A DNA stretch of 64,000 nt, from contig NZ_QFZQ01000005.1 in assembly GCF_003171675.1 (NCBI RefSeq), positions 310,001 through 374,000 of the forward strand. The letters are read 5' to 3'. The notes under the pieces are model-generated. The model saw only the letters and a program-made list of their open reading frames with translations, did no database searches and was not told the origin of the DNA. Every line of letters begins with the position of its first letter. The stretch's first letter is position 1. This document shows positions 55,275-61,155 of this stretch, one piece after another. The stretch is from Reichenbachiella versicolor. Lineage in GTDB: Bacteria > Bacteroidota > Bacteroidia > Cytophagales > Cyclobacteriaceae. The position numbers were made by a program, and so were the translations under genes.

Positions 55275-55637
55275 CTAAACCTTATTCAACACGAAAGTGA
55301 TGTCTTGGGTATGCCCCTCGGGGTCTCCGTCAATATTGTAACGAATTGCATCTGACGGATCTGGAGTCACACTATATGCACTAGTGGCACTTCCATAAGG
55401 ATGATTCCAAAAGAACTCTACTTTAAAGCTATGATCTTCTGCCTCAAATGTGGCTGTTCCTTTAGGCCCAATCATAGCACCATCCCGCGCAGAACACGAC
55501 CAAGATCCACTACCATTAGATTTAATTTCATTTGGTGGTTTCACGGTAAACTTCCCGTTTATTACATCGGTCGCTATTAACACTAGCGTCTGTCCTGTGT
55601 AGTTTATGACTGTCATTGTTACTGGTCTTGCTCCCAT
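55275..55637 (-). CDS. aegerolysin-like beta-sandwich protein
   Basis: 120 aa, rich in beta-strands, no signal peptide. The N-terminal TMTVINYTGQTLVLI, a middle GTATFEAED and particularly FFWNHPYGSATSAYSV match the aegerolysin pattern in which an F/Y-W-x-x-P-x-G-S motif precedes a strand. Fungal aegerolysins bind sphingolipid-containing membranes (for example ceramide phosphoethanolamine) and work with partner pore-forming proteins; bacterial ones include insecticidal Cry34-type proteins. Here the partner is a PI-PLC-like enzyme translated from the same operon with the stop and possible GTG start sharing one base. The match is by motif reading and should be tested. Confidence 0.65.
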   Translation of the reverse strand: MGARPVTMTVINYTGQTLVLIATDVINGKFTVKPPNEIKSNGSGSWSCSARDGAMIGPKGTATFEAEDHSFKVEFFWNHPYGSATSAYSVTPDPSDAIRYNIDGDPEGHTQDITFVLNKV

Positions 55638-55998
55638 TTTTAGTTTGTTTTTGGTTTTAAAAATTGATTTTTTCTGTTTTCAACTTTACAGGCAGTTACC
55701 TGAAAAGCACTTAATAACTACTTGTAATTTAGATTTCGGGGAGACCTCTAAGAAAATTAATGTGTGAACGTACCTGAATGTTGGATGAGTGATCTCATTT
55801 TTTGTATAAAGCACATCTAAGCTCTCTGATGTAGACATGATACAGTGTAGTATATAACACCGTTGATCGTCTCTCGATTAACAAGAATCTAAAAGAATGG
55901 ATCCTATCAGATGACCCCGATTCTTCTATCATCAAAGTAGCAGGTCTCTATATCCTCTGATCTCATATAAGATTTCAACATATCTACCATCTCTGTAT
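55638..55998. other. 361-bp intergenic region upstream of the aegerolysin-PLC operon
   Basis: This gap separates the CPBP protease gene (stop at 55999) and the aegerolysin gene (start 55637) on the same strand and should hold the promoter of the aegerolysin-PLC pair. No consensus -7 box was found. A plus-strand frame of about 40 codons without a start codon (ending near 55961) looks faintly coding but is unsupported. Confidence 0.45.
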
Positions 55999-56784
55999 TT
56001 ACTTTTCCTCCTCTATCAATCTATGTCTGATCATCAAGAATACTCCGTAGAATAGGCACGGAGAAACGAGCAAAGCAACAATAAGGGCATCTTCGATGGA
56101 TACGGGTTCTTTTATTTTTTCTATTATCGGCACTCCTACTAGCTCCAGTTCTCCGACAAAATCTATGATCGAGTGAATAATCATCAAAGGGTAAAGTCTC
56201 TTGGTGATAACGAGTACTGCCCCAAACATGACACCAATAAAGGTAGCGTAGCTTACTTGTAGTAATTCTCCTGTGATACCAGCATCAAAATTGAGTAAGT
56301 GAATGACTCCGAAAAACAGCGCTGAAATGAAGACTGATAGGACAACTCCCTTTTTGGTGTTGCCTAGACGGGAGATGAGATGCGACTGTAGAAAACCTCT
56401 GATACTTAACTCTTCGGCAAACCCAATGGATAGGCAGTAGATGACAAATAATACCATGTCTAGCCATTGATAATTTGTCTCGGTAGAATCTGAAAACAAT
56501 ACATTGAGTAGTACTAAATAGGCTAGTGGGAATATTAATAGAAACCATTTTTTCAATTTGGTTCCTTTAAGTCCAGCGACTTTTCCTAGTTCATTCTTAT
56601 TGATAAAAAATATCGATACTAGGATTAGAATTACGTTGGCTACAATATTCAAAGCCGTATGTATCTGATATGATTCGATCCTGTGTGCGATGAGCTGATA
56701 GGATAAAATTTCCCTGATTGATAATATGAGCAACAAGCATATTGAAAATAGAATGAGTTGATTCCAAAACTGTTTCTGAGCCAT
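55999..56784 (-). CDS. CPBP family intramembrane glutamic endopeptidase
   Basis: 261 aa with seven or eight hydrophobic helices. The three CPBP (CAAX protease/bacteriocin-processing) motifs are present: EExxxR as EELSIRG (about residue 126), FxxxH as FFGVIH about 163, and a late HSIIDF about 215. Bacterial members cleave membrane peptides or confer bacteriocin immunity; no bacteriocin gene was noticed nearby. Upstream is a 462-bp region with repeats rather than genes. Confidence 0.87.
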   Translation of the reverse strand: MAQKQFWNQLILFSICLLLILSIREILSYQLIAHRIESYQIHTALNIVANVILILVSIFFINKNELGKVAGLKGTKLKKWFLLIFPLAYLVLLNVLFSDSTETNYQWLDMVLFVIYCLSIGFAEELSIRGFLQSHLISRLGNTKKGVVLSVFISALFFGVIHLLNFDAGITGELLQVSYATFIGVMFGAVLVITKRLYPLMIIHSIIDFVGELELVGVPIIEKIKEPVSIEDALIVALLVSPCLFYGVFLMIRHRLIEEEK

Positions 56785-56990
56785 TTTTATAAAGTTTAAT
56801 CTCAGGGTGATAACCCTTTGTGTTTCATTCTACAGATGCATTGACTTGGCGAATCGTTACAGTACGTTTGTAATTTTTTTACTCGGGGAAATGTTGGTTT
56901 CTCTTTCATCTATGATTTGACATACTCTAGGGATCATAGAGGACTTACGTTATCGAGTACTTTTTCATTTTTGGCTTGATCCTAAAACGA

Positions 56991-57057
56991 AGTCCCCCCA
57001 GTTCCCGCCATGCTGAGCATGGTGGTTTACCATTCCAACTCTGCGCACCCTAGTTAG
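56991..57057. repeat. outer direct repeat, copy A
   Basis: About 67 bp that recurs with a few differences and a small deletion at 57748-57809. Both copies share TTCCCGCCATG, then GAGCATGGTG and TACCATTCCAACTCTGC. A short hairpin CCATGCT-AGCATGG lies within copy A. The two copies bracket the GxxExxY gene with about 690 bp between them. Confidence 0.8.
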
Positions 57058-57162
57058 CAACCACCATGTAAAACGTGGCAGCAACTAGGGGAAATCGACC
57101 GTCTTGTATATCAGCTCTGTGATCTCACAGGAGAAGAAATAGAAATTTTAGAAAATTCAGCG

Positions 57163-57243
57163 AAATAGTCGGAATCACTGATGATATGGATGAAAGGATT
57201 TCACAGATTTGTTTTACCCACAAATTATAAATCCGTGATACAG
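57163..57243 (+). repeat. inner direct repeat, left copy
   Basis: About 81 bp (AAATAGTCGGAATCAC..., ...ATAAATCCGTG...CAG) matching 57627-57708 in order and spacing with scattered differences. It ends 3 bp before the GxxExxY start codon, so the 5' flank of that gene is repeat sequence. The in-frame ATG at 57181 lies inside the repeat and is not used as the start. Confidence 0.82.
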
Positions 57244-57246
57244 ACT

Positions 57247-57624
57247 ATGCAAGAACTACAACACAAAGACATCACCGAGAAAATTATAGGTTCCTCATTT
57301 GAAGTACATTCCTTTCTAGGCAATGGCTTCCAAGAAGTCATATATCAGCGCGCCTTGGCATGGGAGATGTCACAGAAGAATTTGGAGTATGCCCGCGAAA
57401 TCGAGCAGGATATTTTTTACAAGGATCTACCCGAACCTATAGGTACTAGAAGAGCAGATTTCGTAGTAGAAAGCAAAGTATTGGTAGAGCTAAAAGCCAT
57501 TAAAGAGCTCGAAGATGTACATCTGGCACAGGCACTCAACTACCTCAAAGCCTATAAGCTCAAAGTAGGATTGCTCATTAATTTTGGCAGCAAGTCTCTA
57601 ACATTTAAGCGGCTAGTACTATGA
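57247..57624 (+). CDS. GxxExxY family protein, PD-(D/E)XK nuclease-like
   Basis: Start set at ATG 57247 because the 22 residues before it are encoded by a DNA repeat. 125 aa with the name-giving GFQEVIY (G-x-x-E-x-x-Y) and GSSFEVHSFLGNG before it, and a nuclease-like core RRADFVVESKVLVELKA (Asp and Glu-x-Lys in the positions of PD-(D/E)XK enzymes). Function is unknown; the family occurs in many scattered copies in some genomes. It sits exactly between two direct repeats (3 bp and 2 bp away), which suggests a mobile or duplicating cassette. Confidence 0.85.
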   Translation: MQELQHKDITEKIIGSSFEVHSFLGNGFQEVIYQRALAWEMSQKNLEYAREIEQDIFYKDLPEPIGTRRADFVVESKVLVELKAIKELEDVHLAQALNYLKAYKLKVGLLINFGSKSLTFKRLVL

Positions 57625-57626
57625 TC

Positions 57627-57737
57627 AAATAGTCGGAATCACAGATGAAACGGATTACAGGATTTCACTGATTATGCTTGCGTGTAGAATATAAATCCGT
57701 GCCATCAGTGTAATCCAAGAAAATCCGTGGTTCCGAC
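57627..57737. repeat. inner direct repeat, right copy, extended into an imperfect palindrome
   Basis: 57627-57708 repeats 57163-57243. The right copy continues to 57737 so that GTCGGAATCAC (57632-57642) faces GTGGTTCCGAC (57727-57737), and CGGATT...ACTGAT faces ATCAGT...AATCCG, forming a long imperfect hairpin. The left copy lacks this second half. Confidence 0.78.
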
Positions 57738-57747
57738 AATATGTAAG

Positions 57748-57809
57748 AAGCCCCCATTCCCGCCATGAGCATGGTGATTTACCATTCCAACTCTGCACAC
57801 CCTAATTAG
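57748..57809. repeat. outer direct repeat, copy B
   Basis: About 62 bp, partner of 56991-57057. It lacks a few bases in the hairpin region of copy A. Together with the inner repeats it gives a nested arrangement around the GxxExxY gene. Confidence 0.8.
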
Positions 57810-57897
57810 ATATTTCGCTCTGCTCAACATGATCGCTTTTTTTACTTTAAACTGATGATCTATATTAAAAATGATCACCACCAGCAGCGAACCAAGA

Positions 57898-58788
57898 CTA
57901 AAGAGATTCGCGGCTTTTGTTTTCTATCTCTATCAAGCACTCGATTCGATCTTTGCAAACCAATTCGGTCTGCTTCATTAGTTTTTTGGCTTCCTTGGTC
58001 CAATAATCTAGCTGCTCTTTGGTGACGGAATAGTCTTCTTCGCTGAGATAGCGGCCTCCGATGTAAGCATAATCTAGGTGCTCGAAGAACGCTTTTTGTT
58101 CTTGGGTGTCTTGTGGAAATGCTAGGGCTATTCGCTTATCGAGCTTCTTCATTCTTCGTCTCAGCACTTCCAGCTTGTGCTCTCTAGGACGATAATGCTT
58201 AAACACCATCTCGACTGTGGTATAGCACATTTCACAACATTGCTGAAGTTGAAAAGCAGCATTTTTAAATACTTTTTGGTTAGTTTCTTTTCTGGAGACT
58301 TTCCCTTTTTGAAAAAAAATAACGGCACCTTCATACCATTCCTCAAAGTCTTGTTCGGCTATTTCTCTTCTTTTCTTAGGTGTGATTTTGACAGGGTCTG
58401 AGAATTCAAATCTCTCGGTATCGTAGAGTATGATTCCTTCTCGCTTGACATCTAGGAAGAAATAGTGGGCATCTTCGATGTTGCTATTGATGAATTTGAT
58501 AGGATGAACTTCTAGGTTGACTATCCTATCGATATCCTCAAATTGGTTTTCCAATAGGTCTTTGATTTCTCGTACGGTGGATCGCTGTCTGGCGACTACC
58601 AAGATGTCATAGTCACTTTTTCGTCCTCTTATTTTTCCATGTTTCTCCGAATAGGTCCCTCTTGCATAGGAGCCAAACAAGACGACCATTTCTGCTTTTT
58701 GGGTATCGACGATCCGCTGAGTAATCGTTTCTAGTTCTTGGATCTTGTCTTTGGGAAGGTGTGCTAATATTTCGGCTAATGCTATCAA
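57898..58788 (-). CDS. fused nucleotidyltransferase (MNT) - HEPN protein
   Basis: 296 aa. The N-terminal part is a Pol-beta-type minimal nucleotidyltransferase with VVLFGSYARGTYSE and RKSDYDILVV (GSxxRG and the DxD metal site). The C-terminal part (about 150-280) is helical with the HEPN-like layout AAFQLQQCCEMCYTTVEMVF. MNT and HEPN usually occur as separate antitoxin and toxin, the MNT AMPylating the HEPN RNase; here they are one chain, as in many kanamycin-transferase-like/HEPN fusions. The RNase motif R-x4-H was not located with confidence. It lies in a repeat-rich accessory segment. Confidence 0.8.
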   Translation of the reverse strand: MIALAEILAHLPKDKIQELETITQRIVDTQKAEMVVLFGSYARGTYSEKHGKIRGRKSDYDILVVARQRSTVREIKDLLENQFEDIDRIVNLEVHPIKFINSNIEDAHYFFLDVKREGIILYDTERFEFSDPVKITPKKRREIAEQDFEEWYEGAVIFFQKGKVSRKETNQKVFKNAAFQLQQCCEMCYTTVEMVFKHYRPREHKLEVLRRRMKKLDKRIALAFPQDTQEQKAFFEHLDYAYIGGRYLSEEDYSVTKEQLDYWTKEAKKLMKQTELVCKDRIECLIEIENKSRESL

Positions 58789-58950
58789 GAAGATTTTGTG
58801 TTTTTAATGAGATATAAAATACGTTTTAACGGTATAGGGGGATATTCAGTGAAATAACTCTATTGGTTTTTGGGTGAATTTTGGATCTAAAATTACGAAC
58901 TAAAGACAAAGTGCAACTTTGGACAACCATAAATTCTAGCGATCAACTTT

Positions 58951-59127
58951 CTATTCATCTTCGATCAGAGTGATTATTATTTTCTTTTGCCTCCATTCTA
59001 CTTTTACATGTTTTCCTTGTTTAAACCCCAATTCTTCTAACCACTTGCCCTCCATCTTGATTTCAGGTATGCATATTTCATCATAAGTTCTTCTGCGATG
59101 TTTGGGCTGAATTTTAATTTTTTTCAC
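58951..59127 (-). CDS. SymE-like small protein (58 aa)
   Basis: A short gene starting with GTG at 59127 and ending with TAG at 58951. The translation begins VKKIKIQPKHRRRTYDE and has IPEIKMEGKWLEELGF followed by GKHVKVEWRQKKIIITLIE. This is the SymE signature (hydrophobic-P-x-I-x-M-x-G-x-W-L-E-x-x-GF, then a swapped-hairpin strand ending IIIT), found in an AbrB-like fold. E. coli SymE is an SOS-induced toxin held by an antisense RNA, later linked to nucleoid condensation. Divergent from an XRE regulator with a 21-bp perfect palindrome between. No antisense RNA was identified. Confidence 0.75.
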   Translation of the reverse strand: MKKIKIQPKHRRRTYDEICIPEIKMEGKWLEELGFKQGKHVKVEWRQKKIIITLIEDE

Positions 59128-59167
59128 TTTTTATAAATCGCTGGACAATTTTCTAATTAAGAAAAAT

Positions 59168-59188
59168 AGTTTTCGTTAAACGAAAACT
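59168..59188. promoter_or_regulatory. perfect 21-bp palindrome, probable operator
   Basis: Arms AGTTTTCGTT (59168-59177) and AACGAAAACT (59179-59188) surround a single A. It is 41 bp upstream of the SymE-like start and about 50 bp before the XRE -7 box. A related half-site ACGAAACTT occurs at about 59254-59262, near the XRE transcription start. It is probably the binding site of the XRE protein. Confidence 0.7.
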
Positions 59189-59239
59189 TATAATCGAATA
59201 TAGAATACTATAGCAAAATATAGTTGGTTTATGATCAAT

Positions 59240-59247
59240 TATATTTG
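59240..59247 (+). promoter_or_regulatory. -7 box of the XRE regulator gene
   Basis: TATATTTG is an exact TAnnTTTG match 25 bp before the ATG at 59273. It lies inside the longer in-frame reading that begins at 59231, which therefore is unlikely to be the true start. No good -33 TTG at 19 bp was seen. Confidence 0.5.
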
Positions 59248-59272
59248 CGCCACACGAAACTTAGTTGATTCA

Positions 59273-59482
59273 ATGTCTAAACAACGGTACAATAGAATTA
59301 AAATAGTTCTTGCAGAAAAAGAGCAATCGGCAAAATGGTTAGCAGATCAACTAGATAAAGATAAGTCCACAATTTCTCGTTGGTGCACTAATGATATGCA
59401 ACCATCAATTGAAACTTTTTATGAAATCGCTAAAATTTTAGATGTTGAAGTAAGAGAGTTGTTCGTAGCTTCAAAAAGCTAA
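59273..59482 (+). CDS. XRE-family HTH transcriptional regulator
   Basis: Start at ATG 59273, giving 69 aa (MSKQRYNRIKIVLAEKEQSA); the upstream in-frame ATG at 59231 is before a consensus -7 box. The protein is essentially a single HTH domain with the recognition helix in STISRWCTNDMQPS and the second half ETFYEIAKILDVEVRELF. Small XRE proteins of this type are found beside restriction-modification and toxin-type genes in Bacteroidota. It probably represses itself and the divergent SymE-like gene through the palindrome between them. Confidence 0.87.
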   Translation: MSKQRYNRIKIVLAEKEQSAKWLADQLDKDKSTISRWCTNDMQPSIETFYEIAKILDVEVRELFVASKS

Positions 59483-59716
59483 GATTAGTAATTATCAAAC
59501 TGTGGTAGGGAATTCTTTTCGATTCTATTTAGGTCGAATGGAAGCTTTGAAATTCTACTTCTTCAAGATAAAAAGTGGAATTGAAAATATGCATTGGATT
59601 CTGTATATACGTACGTTTTTTCTACTAGCTCAATAATAAAATTCGAGTAATACAATTTGAATACCTTTAACTCCTTACCTGAACTAATCAATTGTCCTCA
59701 ATTTTGATTGAACCCC
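59483..59716. other. intergenic spacer before the tandem array
   Basis: AT-rich, no ORF or hairpin of note. Contains an ACGTACGT run (near 59611) and otherwise nothing recognised. Its composition contrasts sharply with the GC-rich array that follows. Confidence 0.5.
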
Positions 59717-59974
59717 TTCCCGCCGGTCGGCGGCAACAAAAACGGGCGTCATTTTTCTTGCCGCCGAGTGAGGGACGAAAAACGAGCGTCGTTTTTGCTG
59801 CGGACGGATGAGGCTCGGAAAATGGCCGTCGTTTTTGTTGCGGACGCGTGAGGCTCGAAAAACAGCCGTCATTTTTGTTGCGGACGGATGAGGGAAGAAA
59901 ACTGACCGTCGTTTTTCTTCCCGCCGCGTGAGGCTACCAAAACGACGGCTGATTTCTTTGCCGCCGAGCGGCGA
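59717..59974. repeat. GC-rich tandem repeat, exact 40-bp period
   Basis: Six units of 40 bp (59736, 59776, 59816, 59856, 59896, 59936; the last has 39 bp) preceded by a partial unit. Each unit has an A-rich part, a GCCGTCGTTTTT-like core and a GGACG(C/G)(G/A)TGAGG(C/G) part. The first and last copies contain CGCCG-2-CGGCG palindromes (59721-59732 and 59962-59973). Copy 59776 forms a hairpin AAAAACGA-GCG-TCGTTTTT. The period is not a multiple of three and the array is much richer in GC than its surroundings. Confidence 0.9.
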
Positions 59975-60156
59975 CAGAAAAAAACAACTTAGAACCGTTA
60001 TTCTCTAACTTCTTTCATTAGATTCGCGCCTTATCTTTTTGACCTCAGTATTTGATCTTGGCTTTTGCTACTAATCATCGACTGTATCGTCAGGGAGATG
60101 AGAGCTAACGGGCGAGTGCTCGTGGATTAAATAATTTTTTAACAAAACCTATAGTT

Positions 60157-60840
60157 ATGTTAGATAACATACCTTATTCAACCTACCCTCTAGGAGGCCT
60201 GACTACATTAGCCGAAAATCTTACTAAGAAAGCAACTACCCATCACCCTGATGATCCTATGATCACTGCGAGTGTGAACAAGGTAGCATCTGCTATCGAA
60301 CTGGGACGAGAGGCGATAGGTAGTGGCATGGGAAGTCTAAAAACCAAATCATTGGCGGAAGCTGATAACATGAGGGACTTGTGCTACCGCTCTCTGAGAG
60401 ACTATGTGAAGTCTGGACTGATGAGAGAATCCAACAAGCCTTATCAGAAAGCTGCTGAGAAGGTTTGGCAAGTCTTCAAAAACAACAATACTCAATTGGC
60501 CAAATTGCCTTACCGTGAGGAATCTGCTGCGATCAAGAGTTTGCTAGCGGATATCGAAGCGGTCAGAGATGAGGTCGCGGTACTGAACGGTACAGAGTGG
60601 GTAGAAGAGTTGAAGTCTGCCAACCTCGCTTTTGAGGCGGTATTGGAGGACAGAACGGACGAGTCTGCTACTACTGACGTGACTACGGATAGAGCTGCTG
60701 CAGTGGAATTGACCAATGCACTCAAAGTATTCGTATCTACGATTGATTCATTGTCTGCCTTTGGCCAGCCGTCTGGAATAGAAGACACGGTAGTTGAGCT
60801 AAATCAGATCATCAAAGAAGCTAATACGGCTGCTAAGTAA
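60157..60840 (+). CDS. DUF6261 family protein
   Basis: 227 aa, predicted to be all-helical, without signal peptide. Features include SGMGSLKTKSLAEADNMRD-like N-terminal half, RDLCYRSLRDYVKSGLMRES and RAAAVELTNALKVFVSTID at the C-terminus, matching the DUF6261 pattern seen in Bacteroidota. Function unknown; multiple copies per genome are common. It is preceded by the 40-bp tandem array and a 183-bp AT-rich stretch. Confidence 0.7.
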   Translation: MLDNIPYSTYPLGGLTTLAENLTKKATTHHPDDPMITASVNKVASAIELGREAIGSGMGSLKTKSLAEADNMRDLCYRSLRDYVKSGLMRESNKPYQKAAEKVWQVFKNNNTQLAKLPYREESAAIKSLLADIEAVRDEVAVLNGTEWVEELKSANLAFEAVLEDRTDESATTDVTTDRAAAVELTNALKVFVSTIDSLSAFGQPSGIEDTVVELNQIIKEANTAAK

Positions 60841-61155
60841 CCGTCGAAGCACCCTTGATCCCTTCAGCCTTTTTATTGTAAATATTAGGTTGGAGGGGTT
60901 TCATCAACAGGATTATTAGCTTCTTTTCATTCTTAACTATACTTAGTCTAGTGGTAGTTATAGCACATTATGGTAATTGGTAACAACATCAATCGATGGT
61001 TCATCGATCATCTATAGTTACTTCTTTTCACCTAAATAAACCGTTTTCTCAAATAGTCTAAAAACCCTGATTATTTAGATCACAATTTTTAGTAATTATG
61101 CGTCACCTGATTGTTCCGTTTCAAAATCATTTTTACAACAATTCTTCTAAAAGGA
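60841..61155. other. 315-bp spacer before the mannanase-like gene, with a dyad
   Basis: AT-rich region between the DUF6261 and GH5 genes. Contains a 17-bp inverted repeat, ATCGATG-GTT-CATCGAT (60992-61008), about 148 bp before the GH5 start, which could be an operator or an mRNA stem. A T-run follows GCCTTTTTATTG near 60870 but lacks a clear stem. A 50-codon ATG frame from 61098 overlaps the GH5 start region and is not supported. Confidence 0.45.

Noticed and set aside
55831-55961. Plus-strand frame with a coding-like ending upstream of the aegerolysin operon
   Set aside because: No ATG, GTG or TTG start in frame, about 40 codons only, and no recognisable similarity.
57181-57246. Longer N-terminus for the GxxExxY protein
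   Set aside because: These 22 codons lie within the inner direct repeat and have a composition unlike the family; the next ATG gives the standard start.
59684-59872. Open frame of 62 codons on the minus strand in the GC-rich array
   Set aside because: It is produced by the tandem repeat. A 40-bp unit is not a multiple of three, so the apparent protein has no repeating sequence and no known domain.
59717-59974. CRISPR-like array
   Set aside because: Units follow each other with no unique spacers, vary in sequence, and no cas gene is present.
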